64,000 nt of DNA from Carallia brachiata (GCA_021464245.1 JADCRB010000035.1:2476469-2540468); one strand, 5' to 3'. Shown: positions 47,901-61,369, counted from the stretch's first letter. Numbers and translations are program-made. Notes: generated from the letters alone by a model not told the origin.

Positions 47901-48991
47901 GATTGATGCTAGAGTACAATATTACTTATGACATATGGGTATTTCCCATCAATAGCCTTCAGAGTTCAAAGTTAGAGAACAAAATAAAAAAATAAAAATC
48001 TATCTCTAACAAGAAACTCCTTTGGATAATAATGACATGATGTTAACATAGGGACTTTTATATATAGAAAGGGATTCATTATATGAGTATATAATTTTTT
48101 TTTATTATGTTTATATGTATTTTTTTGTGTAATTGTGAATATTTTGTATATAATTATAAATAAATAATGTGCAATAAAAAAATAATAATACTTTTTGTAT
48201 CATTTTTTTTTCGTTATAGTTGTACAAAACATGCATATGGTTGCAAAAAAAAATTATGTGGGAAAATTCATATGCCCACAAACATTTTCTTGTATAGAAA
48301 TTAGCTGCAGGAAATTTCTATTTATTAGGTCGTTCGTGTATATATATTTATCAATTTAATAAACGGTCATCATTTTAAAGTTGTTGGATTTTATTATTTT
48401 ATCACAAAAAAAAAAAAAGCAAAGTCCATGTTCATGCTTCCTCTAGCTTTCATCCATTGTAATCTACATGCAACTCACACTTATGGTTGAAGTTTCAACA
48501 TTAGATTAAATTATCCCAATTTGTCAAAGTCTTGAGTAATCGCCTATATTTGTCCTTTTCTTTTGGTACGTAACTAAAATCTTTGACGTTAACTTACTCT
48601 ATTTGTCTAATCTTCAAGTAACAAAATTTAGGGGCCTTGTTTCGATTAAGAAACGAAGGGCGCCCATTCAAGCAATGGAAAGCATATTCACCGGAATTAC
48701 CGCACAAGAAAATTAAAATGTCTCTTTTTCTAATGTACTAATAAATAAATAAAATGTCGTCATCATATATTAACTTTTTTCAATTGTCGGCATGGTTTAA
48801 CACCAAGAAATACATCATCAATCCCAGCTAACACGTCACAGCTAGGAGACTCACCAAATTATCAGGAATATTTTCCCTTCTTTTCTTTTCTTTTTACATC
48901 ATTATTATTATTATTATTATATTTTTTTTTGGACATATGAGTACTGAAATTTTATCCATATGTATGTATAATTTCACATAAAACTTCATAT
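44951..48991. other. Gene-free AT-rich DNA upstream of CRK3
   Basis: 45,190-45,900 and 46,370-46,680 are extremely AT-rich. The frames at 46671-46856 and 47322-47516 lack domains. 48,898-48,921 is an ATT run. No gene or RNA seen. Confidence 0.55.
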
Positions 48992-49857
48992 TAAGGGTGT
49001 TGGTGAGTAGGATTAGATAGATTTGAAGGTATATTTGTATTTAATCTGCCGACAGTGGATTGGATGATTTTTCATCTGCACCTAATCTGTTATACAACCT
49101 AATCCGCCCAATTCTCCGCTAGTGGTGGATTGAATTTGAACAGTTTTGGTGAATTACATACAATAAAAAAATTATAATTTTTTTTGAATTTATAATCATC
49201 ATCAATCATCAAATTTATAAATATTTCAATAAAATAATATATTTACATCATTAACCACAATAATCTGGATCATAAGTTATTAGTCACCACAATAATTTGA
49301 AAGAAACGTTTGTTATAAGCTGATACATATAATTCCCATATGCTTTCATAATTCAATGTGAAAGAAACATTTATTTTCATATTAATTATCAAATTTATCA
49401 ATATTTTAACATAGGTTTGTTACCACACAGACAGTTGGTTTGCTTGAAAAAACCAAACATACAAATAGGTTAGACTCTATGAGATGCAATTGCCAACAGG
49501 CTAAAAGTATTTAGAGGGGTAACCGGGTAACCACAGATACAGGGATACCATTGTTATTTTTAGGAAATGGCATTGACGATACAAGGAAAACTCGAGAACT
49601 TGAAACAGATCAACAATTGAAGCAAGATAATACAAGTTTAACATTATATGAAGAATCAATTGAGGAATATATATATATATAGGCAGATTGAGTTAGATTG
49701 GACGGATTCTATCCCTAATCTGTACTTAATCCACCTTAATAGATTTTAAAATTTTAAAATTATAACTAATTCAGACTTTCATAATTTTGATGGTGTAGAT
49801 TTATACAGATTGGATTAGTTGAATTGTGTTACATTAGTCAATTTTTAAACAATCTTA
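48992..49857. mobile_element. hAT-like non-autonomous element, 866 bp
   Basis: Left end TAAGGGTGTTGG, right end ...AAACAATCTTA (reverse complement TAAGATTGTTT). Candidate 8-bp target duplications CTTCATAT (48984-48991) and CTTCAAAT (49858-49865) match at 7 of 8. Internal GTGGATTGGAT, CTAATCCGCCC and GGACGGATTC motifs resemble those of the element at 1-976. No transposase coding. Confidence 0.55.
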
Positions 49858-50463
49858 CTTCAAATAACACCAAAGGGTGATCTAGAAGCATTTTGGTTCT
49901 AAAACTTGTTCTATAGTCAAGAGCGAACCAAAACTGACCCATTTAGGTGGGGTTTGGTTGTGATTTTAGTTTGGGAAAAGGTGCCTCAGGATGGCTACCT
50001 TCGACAAATGAGAGAGGGGATAGTGGAGAAATTAATGTAATTTTTTTATTATTTGAGGTGATAGTTTAAGTAATAATTTGATTTTTTTTTTATATTTAAT
50101 CTAAATTTGAGTTTCAGTGTCAGTATTTAAGGTAACACTAACCTCTCATACTCACAAGATTTACGGTGTAGTACTAGTTTCAAATTTGTTAATATCGTAA
50201 TTAGTTTGGAAAAATTATGTTCGTATCCATTACTTCAGTGGTGGGTCTATCCTTTTGAAAATAATTGAATGAGATATCATAAGAGTTTAAATGTCAGTTT
50301 CAACCTAATAATCAAATGACCGATATACTCATAATAAATATTTTTTGTTTGCTGAAAAAAAATGTTATAGCCCCTATTTTCAAAGGATCTAGCGCCTAAT
50401 GTCAAGATTTTCTCGGTACAAGTACCCAAAATGATCAAATTGGTTCTCCGAACTGGTTGCACG
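49858..50463. other. Spacer between two hAT-like elements
   Basis: No gene or repeat recognised; the 61-codon minus frame at 50277-50462 has no domain. Confidence 0.5.
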
Positions 50464-50989
50464 TAGAGGTGTTAAAAAGTTGAGTTGGATTGGGTTTAGG
50501 TTGGGTTGTTTCGGGTTCGGGTCATTTTCAGTTAGGTTACTTTTAGGTCACGTTACATTTGATTCGGGTTCAGGTTGGGTCGTTTCAGATTCGGGTTGGA
50601 TTCGGGTCGAATTCGGGTCGAATTCGCACTGAACCATTATTTTTTTAAGTCATTTTTTACTAAAATAAAACATTTCAATTAAATTTAAAATTCATTTCTA
50701 TAATGAATTAAACGTTTAAATTTAATTTTTGCGTCATATATATTTATATTTTACAAAAATAGTACTAATTAATATTTAAAAAAGATAAGTCAAAGGTAAA
50801 AATTAAAAAAAATTTTACTATTTTGTCTTTTTCTTAACCCAACGGGTGACCCGAATCCAATCCAAAATTTTCGGGTCATTTTCGGGTTGGGTCATTTTTG
50901 GATTCAGGTTGAAAAATCGGGTTCCTGACCCAATTTTTTCGGATGGATTCAAACGGGTTATCGGGTCGGATCATTTTTTGAAACCTTTA
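50464..50989. mobile_element. hAT-like non-autonomous element rich in GGGTT/CGGGT
   Basis: Left end TAGAGGTGTTAAAAAG, right end CATTTTTTGAAACCTTTA (reverse complement TAAAGGTTTCAAAAAATG). Flanked by GTTGCACG (50456-50463) and TTTGCACG (50990-50997), 7 of 8 matching; the longer phrase TTGCACGTA occurs on both sides. The interior is a run of GGGTT(C)GGGT-type pentamers on the left and their complements near 50,850-50,970, so the element can fold back on itself. Confidence 0.7.
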
Positions 50990-53405
50990 TTTGCACGTAT
51001 GTTTATTTTGTTCTCAAAATAAATAAAAGAAAAAATGACCAAATTTTCCTTTTCTGTTAATCCTTTCTCGCACTATTATAGTCATAATTAAAGCCCCATT
51101 ATTGGAGGGGTGATTCATAATTGAACTGCACGCTTCGGATTCCAACCGCAATTATTAAACGGATTTTAATTTTAATTATTGCACCAAAAAAAAAGATTTT
51201 AATTATGGTTTTGGTTCTGCCCGGTTATAAACCAAAATCTTAGTCGGGCTTACTCAATCCAATTGACGTTTTTGATTCTGAATAGAGAAGCATTTTAAAA
51301 GGAAGGACAATCAGAATAGAAACATTATTCTTCTCAAAAAAAAAAAAAAAAGAAATAGAAAAATTATTTCCCTGAGGGTGGCTTATTCCTACCACGACAG
51401 TTTGCCAGAGATCGTGCATGTCTGAAAGAGAAGAATCTTAGAACACAACAGGAGCTTCGCCAACATGTTTAAGATTGGCCATGAAACTACGTAATAATTA
51501 CTTTCCGTGAGGTGTGCTACAAAGTGTAATTTTCCGTCCCAGGATAATTTCAACAAGCATAGACACTCTAAAATGATAGGCCGATAATAATTTATATTCC
51601 AATCAGTCTTTGTTATTTATTAGAGCACAAGTATGGAATCTAATTCCATAATATTTTTACGGAAGGCTCTTAACCAAGTTTAACGCAATGTGAAGACATT
51701 TACACCCTTTATCATTACTCTCGTGTTTGAAACTTCAATGTTGGACTTTATGAGGTTGTCTCATTTTAGTATCCATGAAACATGATCGTCGACTTTTAAC
51801 TTCCCGTGCTGATCGCTACCCCAACAATAATCTTCTTACAAGCAACAGCCACACTCTCACTATTGACTTTTGCCAATGCTGTTTTGACGTACTTTTTTTT
51901 TTGGTCTTTAAAGAGGAACTATTTTTTTTTTTTGGTCTTTAAAGAGGAACTAGGCCCGTGGAAGGGGGAGGGTGAGGATTGGGGATTAAAGAGGGTCGAA
52001 CACACTCGGTACCCACCACGAGACCAAAGTCTCTTGTTAACTTGACTGATCCAAGATCCTCATCCGACAAGTTAATTGATGTTACTTCTCCATCACATAA
52101 TAGTAATGGCATTTTCCACTCCTTTCAATTTTGAAGTGAAATTTCCGACTCTCCTCAGTAGAAGTTGCTCCGGCGTCCCTTTTCTAATTGGGTGCTCGTG
52201 TTCCTTTCCGGTCAAAACTCTCCAATTACAAGTGAAATGAATTTTTTTTTTTTTTTTTTTTTGTGGTTTTTTATAAGCAAAATGAAGGAGAACATGGATC
52301 ATCACGTTCGTCATACACCACAACGATGGCAAAGAAGGACGTGCGAGGTCTACTTGGATCATGATGCTAATGATGATGTAACTTTTGTTGTTCCAGATAA
52401 ATAATTAATGACGATGATGCAACTAGCACACAAAAAGAAAAAAAACTAAGACTGTTAATATTGAGTTAGATAAATCTTTATGTTTGTAACTTGATACAAA
52501 ATTACAAGATAAAGCCAATAAAAAGGGTAATATTAACTCGATACGTTTACATCCAAACCCAAAATCTGAATAATGGTCCAATATCTTTGACCCTATTTGC
52601 ACGTCACTATGCTAGAATTTCAACCGGACACTCTATAGCTTTTCTCTATTTTGCAGGTTGCAATCCTGATCTTTCTTTCTCCAATCTCCGTCGGTCAGCC
52701 CGTTTCTTATCTTTCCGGATTTATCAAGCAACATTGTAATTATGTTTGCCGATGAAGGCATTGACGAAAGGTGACAGAGTACTTATCGCGGGGGGAGGGG
52801 GGAGGCGGGACAAGGATGGATCTAATAAAAACTTTTGAGGAGAGTAAATTTTATATTTATAGTTACAATAATAAAATTGATTTAAAGGTTGAAAAATAAA
52901 AAATTTATATTAATTATTTTAAGTAATAAATATTATAATTATATTTTATCAATTTTAATGTTCTGAAATTACTTTTTTATTTTTTATATAAATAATAATT
53001 CAATCATTTAGTTATTTATCTGTTATGTGATTGCACAATAAATTTTTTATGATGTTTATTGTAAAAAAATATTTATTTGCATAGCTGTTGTAACCAATAA
53101 AATTAAAATAAATTTTGTTTATATATATATATATAAAGTTATACAATATGTTTTTAGATATTTTTTTTCTTTTGAATGTCTATTGGTAATAATTTGTTTT
53201 ATCAAAAGATACAATGTTTTTAAAAAGATTGTATGAAAACAAGAAAATTTTATTCATATAATTTCGAGAGTAAAAAATGAATTAAAAAAAACAGCTCAGT
53301 GCATGAAATTTTCATATTTAATAAAATTTAATTTTAGAAAGTATAATTATAAATTTTGAAACTCAAAAAGATTCATTTGAAAGAAAAAAAAATAGTTCTC
53401 AAAAG
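50990..53405. other. Gene-free DNA with one short tandem duplication
   Basis: At about 51890-51951 a T-run plus GGTCTTTAAAGAGGAACTA occurs twice in tandem (period about 32 bp). The frames at 51806-52404 and 52491-52739 lack domains. A T20 run is at 52240-52261. 52,850-53,400 is very AT-rich. Confidence 0.55.
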
Positions 53406-53837
53406 TAAGGTTGTCAGAACCGGACCAGATATCAAATTGAAAACATTAGTGAGTCAAGATTCAACCGGTTGAACCGGTCAAACTGATATTTAATAATATA
53501 TATATATATATATATATATATTAATTATTTTAGTTTTAAGGATTAAATTGAAAGTTTTGATAAAGTTAGGACTAAATAAAAAATTTTAATAAACTTAGAA
53601 CTCAAATTATAATTTAAATAAAATTTGGGATCAAATTAAAATTTTTGAATTTTCATATTTTGTATGGATCGGTTGGACCGGTCCGATTTTGACCAATTTT
53701 TACCGATTTTGACCGGTTTTTGACCGGTTCTGACCGGTCCGAATTTCCTTCAATTTTTATTTTGAACCGGACCGGACCACCAGCCGTCACCGATTCAACC
53801 GGTTGGACTGGCAGGTCCGGTCCGATTTTTACAACTA
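53406..53837. mobile_element. TIR element family A, copy 2
   Basis: Starts TAAGGTTGTCAGAACCGGAC and ends GGTCCGATTTTTACAACTA; the ends are imperfect inverted repeats (GTTGT.A.AA.CGGACC). Candidate target duplications TTCTCAAAAG and TGCTCGAAAG match at 8 of 10. It shares its layout with 10474-10932: TA microsatellite, AAGGATTAAATTGAAA, TCAAATTATAATTTAAATAAA and a right end dense in ACCGGTT/ACCGATT. The 96- and 63-codon frames over it are artefacts. Confidence 0.7.
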
Positions 53838-55545
53838 TGCTCGAAAGAAGAAGGAAGACAGAAAGTTTTACTAAGAAAAAAAAAAAAACCAAGAAAGAAA
53901 ACATTCGGTAAAAAAAAAAAACAAAGTAAAAGTACAACAACAAATGGAAGGCCTAAACCTGTGTCTTAGGGGACAAGAAGGACAGGGGGGGCAAAATGCC
54001 CCCTGCCGCTGGGCTAACTAAGATGCTTTGGTAAGAAATTATAAATAAAAATGAAAAATTCAGGTGGGGCAATAACCTCCACTGCCCCTTGCCTACATCC
54101 GTCCCTGGGGTTGGGGGGGGAGCTTTCTGAGTAAACTGTGAGATTGGTTGAAATTGAACAACTGAGTACGTAATTGTTAATTTCTTTTACCCTTCATTCA
54201 AATGACCATAAGTTACAATCAAGTTCGTAATTCCCAAAGTTTCACCTATTATTCTATTGGTTCCAAACTATAATAGAGCGATATATGCCAGAATCAGAAA
54301 TTTTGTTACTTTATCAGGAACAAAACAAAACAGAAACAACGTAAGAACAGAACCTGCCCTTTTGGCTGAATTGTGCAAATTAATACCCAAATCTTAGAAA
54401 GTTGATGCTAGCCACATTGCGTCCTGATAAAATAGGAGTCTAGCCTCCAGATAGAGTCCAATCCACATAATCCAGCCAGGAATTGCGTCACATTCGGGCA
54501 CTCTTTTTATGCGTTAGGACTTACATCAATATTTATGTCTCTTTCGTGTGTTATTTTTGATTCTTTGCAAACACCATCCAGAGAGATGAAACCTGGTGAT
54601 GAATCCCACAAGCCATGCCACAGGGGGAATATACCAAAAGTCCACACAGGACATACATGCTGATGCCATTTGTAAGTTTGTCGTCTTACTAAGTTTAAGG
54701 GCTTAATTGATTTTAAAAAGAAAAAAGCCCAGGGACTTCCCTGACAAAGTTTCACGGATTAATACACGCCAGAGGGGCTGTGAAATAACGTTAGTGAGAA
54801 ATCAAAGGAAACTTGTTCTCAATGCACTCCAGGGCACACAGGAAATTTGTTGTTGTTAATGGAGGAAGATAAACGGTTGCGAACGGGGCCCGTAAGTGTC
54901 AGCAGACTTGAAGACGGGACCATATTTTAGCTCTCTTATGCAAGATATCTGGACCAAATAGGCTTGGAGGATTCCTGGAAATATGAGAAGATATACGGGT
55001 GTTTCTATCGACATGCATTGTAGCTTTCTTGTTTTCCGAGGATTTGGAGTGCCTGGTGGGGACCGTAGCAGGGTGTCTCTGCTCTCTACATTTAAGCCAG
55101 GCAAAAATAATTCCCCTCTGGGGGAAAAAAAAAAAAGAAAAAAACATTGGGAAAGTAAAGAACAATATCACCGCCGAACAAAACCCACTCCTACCACATC
55201 TGCCGCTAATTGGTCTTTGTGGCCTTCAAAGCTCCAAATGAACGCCAGAATTAAATCCACCTTACTCAATCTTAGTTACAATTGGCCAACCATTCATTAA
55301 AAGATGCACGGACTACAAACAACGGTTAAAATTAAAGATATGAACTTGCATCCAGTTCTGGGATCTTCCTTTGTTTTTGTTTTGGAGGAAGGTTAAATTC
55401 ATGCAAACGGAAAAGAGGAAGAGAATGTTTAGAATCGAACTCTTAATCATACTCTTTATTAATAAAATTGGTAATCATTTAAACTAATATTCACAGTCAC
55501 TCTTACATCTTTTGTGATAATAATTTTTCGTCGGCTAAGCGACCA
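53838..55545. other. Gene-free DNA
   Basis: GC rises slightly at 54,400-55,100 but no frame carries a recognisable domain (54507-54755 and 54856-55300 checked). No RNA gene seen. Confidence 0.5.
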
Positions 55546-55800
55546 TCAAACCCACGCATATCTGGTCATCCAGATTGCAAGGCCCACGAGAAGGTGAGAG
55601 CTTCCAGCATTAGGCGTTCCCCCCGAAGGCAGACCCCACCCGATTCTTCTAGCCATCTCGGCCTCAGATCCTATTGCTGTGACTACTGAATGACCATCCA
55701 GTTTGGATATGGACTCGGTAAAACCAGCCCAATTCATTGCCTCAAAGCAGCAGCGTCTATAGAATTGAGCTACCAACGACAGACTGGGCTTTCCGGGAAC
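55546..55800 (-). pseudogene. Possible RNase H fragment of a LINE-type retroelement
   Basis: The minus strand codes for EAMNWAGFTESISKLDGHSVV followed by a Gly/Arg-rich tail. The spacing REA.NWA..GF....ELD.HSVV is typical of the RNase H-like domain at the end of plant non-LTR retrotransposon ORF2 (RVT_3 type). Only about 40 residues fit, and the rest of the domain and RT are absent. The patch is clearly GC-richer than its AT-rich surroundings. Confidence 0.3.
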
Positions 55801-55879
55801 AAGAGTTCAATTTTTATTAGAATTTTTTTTTAGCAAGTAAAAGATCTATTAGATTATAAGTTACGTACACAATTAAAGG

Positions 55880-56374
55880 GATATGTATAATTTAAGTTCT
55901 AAACCTTTAATTTTTTTATATTTAAATCTTAAACTTTTTTGACATTTCATTTGAGTTCTAAATCTTTCGATTTTTTACCACATCAGTTCTTTTGTTTACG
56001 AAAAGTGGTCAATTCGTTAATAAATGAGTTTAACTTAATGCAAATTATTAAAAAAAGGTCAAATACACGAATTAAATATTTTTTTAATCAACAAAATATG
56101 TACATTAAATATTTTTGTAATCAATAAATACACGAATTAAATAGATAGTATGTATGTTATTTGATAGAAAAGATATTCAATTCATATATTTAACTTTTTT
56201 TAAATAATTTTTTATAAGGTTAAAATCAATTTTTAATAGATTAATCACTTTTCGTCAACAAATGGACTGATTTAGTAGAAAATCAAAAATTTTAGAACTC
56301 AAATGAAATTTAAAAAAAGTTTAAGACACATATATAAAAAAATCTAAAAATTTAAAACTTAAATTATACATATC
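55880..56374. mobile_element. Small foldback element with arms of about 150 bp
   Basis: Both ends carry GATATGTATAATTTAAGTT in inverted orientation. The arms continue as TTTGAGTTCTAAA..TTT.GATTTT.TAC, then CAGT...TTGTT.ACGAAAAGTG (left about 55880-56020, right about 56240-56374). Resembles the dispersed repeats near 8990 and 20680 (GAGTTCTAAAT phrases). No coding capacity. Confidence 0.65.
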
Positions 56375-58329
56375 TCGTAGCTGTTATTTTCCCATAAATC
56401 TTACATTCTTTTCTTAGATTTAAAACATAAAACCTCTAAAATAATAGTTAACAGCATGCAAGTCATATGTCCCCACGATGCAGGTTGTTGGGCATGTCAA
56501 AATGGTAAATTTATGAGATATGGGCTCGGCTATGGCTACTGTAGCTCAAGTCTCCGTACAGAACTTTAAAAAAAAATTTTATGTTAGTCGGAAGGTGGAA
56601 CTTAATTAATTATCAATATTACGTTGAAGTGAAAAATCGAGATTTAAACTCAACCTAATTAGTTACCAGTATTATGACCTCTTCAAAGACAAAAAAGAAA
56701 ATTTCTTTTCTTAACCTTGTAGCAAAACAAGATTCGAGAATTAAAACAGAGTATTCACCAATTCCTCTTAAAACTGTACACAATTAATCTTCGTTATCCG
56801 GGTAGCGAGTCTCAGTACCCAAAACTTTTGCGTTGAAATATTTCGGATTCCACTTGCGATTGAAAGTCCTTTTGCATAATACGGCGTGAAACACGTGGAC
56901 TACACAAGCAGCTTGCAAAATTTTACTTATTGGCTCCCACCAGCAATTACGCTTGACGTTAATTGGTCAATGGTGTGCCATCCATGTAATAGCTTGTAGT
57001 AGTGCGACTTTTTCATATTTCTTTCTATGTTTCTTGGGAACAATCAAATACCATACTCAAATTGAGGTAACTTTAGGAAAAAGAAAGTTATTATTCATTA
57101 ATTTCTTAAATGGGACGCAGTAGAAGTTCAGTCTAGCGTGCTAAACCATTGATGTAATCTTTTTTGTCTGCATTTTAAGATAGCACAAATACTTTCTCAT
57201 TTTTTACACCCATAAAAATAAAGAAAAAGAGATACGGACAAAAACAAAGGCATATAGATCGACCTAACTAGGAGGAAAGATACCCCAACACTTTCTAATT
57301 GACAACTATTTGACGTGGTAGTTTAATAATAAATTAATATATTTTTACATTTATAATTCGAACTTGAATTTCTGCGCTAGAACTCTTCCATAACAAATAG
57401 TTAGATGGTCTTGAGGTGATTAAATATTATAGTGCGGTGATGAGTTTAAACTCGGTAATCATTGTGGTTTCCTACAATGGAACCACGTTTGGCCCAACCA
57501 ATAACTTACAAATCTAATAATCGATAGATTCGTAATAAATCTTTTTTTTTTTTTTTTGTTAAAAAAAGTAGTTTCCAATTAACAATTTGCAGACCCATTT
57601 TGTTAACTATCATCTAGAAGCATTTTACAGACTGAGTTTCAGCAATTTCTTCGTGACTAGTTTGATTTGATCGAAGGATGGAGACATACGCACAAGGGAG
57701 TGGGATAAAAATTCAAGCACGCAATGTATGTCGCAATTTATTATATATTTTATATTCCTTTCAGAAAATTTGTAAAAATCTGGGCTTGAAATCTCTCTCT
57801 GTTTTCTTTTTTCCAAAAAAATATTAGTTTGGATATATCGGTCATCAGATCTCTGAGTTGAGATCGATATTTGAGTCATTGTGATACCTCATTCAATCGC
57901 CTCCAAAGGGCCCGAGTACTATTGAACTCGAACGAAACTCTATCAAACTGATCACAGTATTAATGAGTCGTGAATTAGTATCATGCCTTAAACTGTTAGG
58001 TAAGGAAGCTAGTATTACCTTAAACACTGATACTAAAACAAAAATTTAAATTAAATATAAAAAAAATACATTAAATTACTGTTAAATTATAACTTTGAGT
58101 AATAGATTGAAATCCCTCTCATCACACAAATTGTGGCCGCACTCATGTGGGGTCGGTGCATTCCGCTTTATTAACTTAATGGGATATTATCACATTTCGG
58201 GTAGTTGGCGATTGGAGAACGAGCGTAAATGGAGAAGTACAAACAGATTGGAGACATTTGTAGCGCGTCTTTGTGCCTGTAGTGGTTTGAGTGAAAAGCT
58301 GCACATCAAGGCCCCATTTGTTATATATT
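56375..58329. other. Gene-free DNA
   Basis: No domain-bearing frame (57625-57879 and 58095-58472 checked). Nothing else recognised. Confidence 0.5.
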
Positions 58330-58332
58330 TTA

Positions 58333-60724
58333 GGTCTTGTTTGGAAAAGATTTTATTTTTTATTTTTTATTTATTTTTTAGAAAAAAACAGAAAATATAT
58401 TTAATATCGTTTTTATTTTCTGTTTTTTTTGTTGAAAAGTTGAAAATATTTTTTTTAAAAAAAATTGAATGAGAAAACAATAAAAGATAGTTTTCCATTT
58501 TATCTTTCACTTTCTTTTTTATACTTTCTCTCACAATATTTTCTCTTTCTATCTATCATCTTCACTATATCTCTCTCTACTCATCCTCTCTCTATTCCTC
58601 TTTATTTTTTCTTTCTCTACCTTTTCTCTCTCTACCCTCTCTCTTTTTTATCTCTACCATTCACTATAATCATTCTCTCTCTAATCTCTCTCTCTCTCTC
58701 CTTTTTCTCTCTCTACCATTCTCTATACTCATTCTCTCTCTACCTTTCTCTCTCTTTTCTCTCTCTACCATTCTCTCTACTCATTCTCCTTCTACCATTC
58801 TTTTTACCCATTTTCTCTCTACCCTCTCTCTCTCTCCTCTCTCTCTCTCCCCTTTTTCTCTCTCTACCATTCACTCTCTACCCATACTCATCTCTTTTTT
58901 CTCGCTCTACCATTCTCTCTCCTCATTATCTCACTGCTCCATCTCTCTCCTCAATCTTGCTCGACCCTCTCTCTGTCTCTCTCTCGTTTTCTCTCTCTAT
59001 CATTCTCGCTTTACTCGCACTCTCTCATTTTTCTCACTCTACCATTTTCTCTACTCATTCTTTCTGTACCCTCTCTCTCTTCTTTCTTTGCCATTTTTTC
59101 TACTCATTCTCTCTCTGCCCTCTTTCTCTCCCCTTTTTCTCTCTCTATCATTTTCTTTGCTCATTCTTTCTCAACTCTCTCTCTCTCTCCTCTTTTTCTC
59201 TCTCTATTCATACTCTTTTTACCATTTCTCTCACTATTCTTTCTCTATCTACTTTTTTATATTCTTGTAAAAAAAACAATTGACAGCAATAAACACAAAA
59301 ATTAAGCAAACAGTAAAAACATAAAATAAGAATCAGCAACAAAAAATTGGCAACGTCTCCAAACGGGCTTTAAATTTTTTATTTTTTGTTTATTTTTTTT
59401 ATAAAAAACAGAAAATTTGTTTGGTATCGTTTTTATTTTTTATTTTTTTTGGAAAGTTAAAAGTATTTTTCAAAGAAAAAATAAATTGAGAAACAATAAA
59501 AGATGTTTTCCCATTTTATTTTTCACTTTCTTTTTTATACTTTCTCTCACAACATTTTCTCTCTCTATCCACCATCTTCACCATATCTCTCTTTACTCAT
59601 CCTTTCTCTATCCCTCTCTATTTTTTCTCTCTCTACCTTCTCTCTCCTTTTTCTATCTCTACCATTCTCTCTCTATCCTCTCTCTGTTCTTTTTCTCTCT
59701 CTACTATTCTCTCTACTCATTCTCTTTTTACCGTCTCTCTCCTTTTTCTCTCTCTACCATTCTCTCTCTACTCACACTATCTCTTTTCTCTCATTCTATC
59801 ATTCTCTCTACTCATTTTCTCTCTACCCTCTCTCTCATTTTTCTCTCTCTACCATTGTCTCTGCTCATTCTCCCTCTACTAAGACTTTCTCTCTTTTTTC
59901 TCACTTTACAAGTCTATCCACTCATTCTCTCTTTACTCTCTCTCTCTCTTTACCATTGTCTCTATCTACCCACACTCTCTCTTTTTTCTCGCTCAACCAT
60001 TCTCTATACTCATTCTCTCTACCCTCTCTCTCTCTCATTTTTCTCTCTCTACCATTGTCTCTGCTCATTCTCTCTCTACTCAGACTTTCTCTCTTTTTTC
60101 TTGCTTTACAAGACTATCTACTCATTCTCTCTTTACTCTCTCTCTCATTTTTCTCTTTCTATTATTCTCTTTACTTATTCTTTCTCTGCCTTCTCTGCCT
60201 CCTTTTTCTCATTCTACCTGTCTCTCTCTACCCTCTCTCTCTCATTTTGTCTCTCTCTCATTTTGTCTCTTTCTATCATTCTCTTTACTCATTTTTCTCT
60301 ACCCTCTCTCTTTTTTCTCTCTCTGCCATTCTCTTTACTCATTCTCTCTCTACCCTCTCTCTCTCTCTCATTTTTTTTTCTCTGCCATTCTGTTTACTCA
60401 TTCTTTCTCTACACCTCTCTCTCTTTTCTCTCTTTGTCATTTTCTTTACTCATTCTCTTTCTACCCTCCTTTTCTTTCCTTTTTTTTCTCTCAACCATTC
60501 TCTCTACTCATTCTCTCTCTACCATCTCTCTCTCTCTCTCCCATTTTTCTCTCTATTTATACTCTTTTTACCATTTCTCTCACTATCCTTTTTCTATATA
60601 CTTTTTGATTCTTATAGAAAAAATAAAAATTGACAGTAATAAATACAAAAATTTAGCAAACAGCAAAAATAGAAAAACAAAAATAAGAAGTAACAAAAAA
60701 TTGACAGCGTTTCCAAACGGATCC
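58333..60724. mobile_element. Pyrimidine-rich TIR element with internal duplication
   Basis: The left end GGTCTTGTTTGGAAAAG and right end (reverse complement) GGATCCGTTTGGAAACG are inverted repeats. They are flanked by TTA (58330-58332) and TAA (60725-60727), compatible with a PIF/Harbinger-type TWA target. Inside are two long tandem units (about 58345-59370 and 59371-60710), each opening with an ACAGAAAA...TATCGTTTTTATTTT block and closing with AATTGACAG.AATAAA.ACAAAAATT and a CCAAACGG motif. Each unit holds a minisatellite of CTCTCTCTACCATTCTCTC type. No transposase. Confidence 0.6.
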
Positions 60725-61369
60725 TAAGTAAATGATATCAATGATTTGTTTTACTTAATTAATGAAGCCATTTATATGGCTTAATTAGGATTATATATAA
60801 GACTCGTCTAAAATTGTTGCTTTTGCAAATGTCAGTTTTTGATTTTTTTAAGTAAATCAAAATACTCTGCGGGGACTATAAATTGAATTCAATTTATTGA
60901 ACATTTGGATAGATACGTATATATATACATACATACGTATATACATCTATTTTCCAGCATAGTTTAGACCATCGATTCTCTTGTCAATTTTATGAGAGCA
61001 ATACAACGAAAGAACCATCCATTCCTAATTGTTTGTCCTATCAGATAGAAAGAAAATTAGAACTCAAAGACCCCTTCAAGGGTTTGAAGGGGGGTTTACG
61101 TACAAGGGAGGGAAAGTGGTTTTTCATTGACTTCTAGAGGCACAGGCTTTCGTAAGCTGAGATGTGGCAAGCCAAACCTTTTCAAAGGGACAGACCGATC
61201 GAGTCTCTATTATGGACGAAGATCAGCATTTATCACGTGTCGATTCCTATCAAGGACTGTTAATAGGGGCCAGCAATTTCCATGTAACACTAAACGAGTA
61301 ACAAAAAAGTCAATGCGTGTGGCTACAAAGTCAAATGAATCTAGTAATGCGACATTATCCTTTTCGGAT
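60725..61369. other. Gene-free spacer
   Basis: A TACGTATATA-type repeat lies near 60915-60945; the 86-codon frame at 61127-61387 has no recognisable domain. Confidence 0.5.

Noticed and set aside
58465..60727. Open frames of 272, 376 and 436 codons
   Set aside because: They read only a CT-rich minisatellite (SLSLLSLPF-type low complexity), are open in more than one frame and have no domain; they are artefacts of repeat composition.
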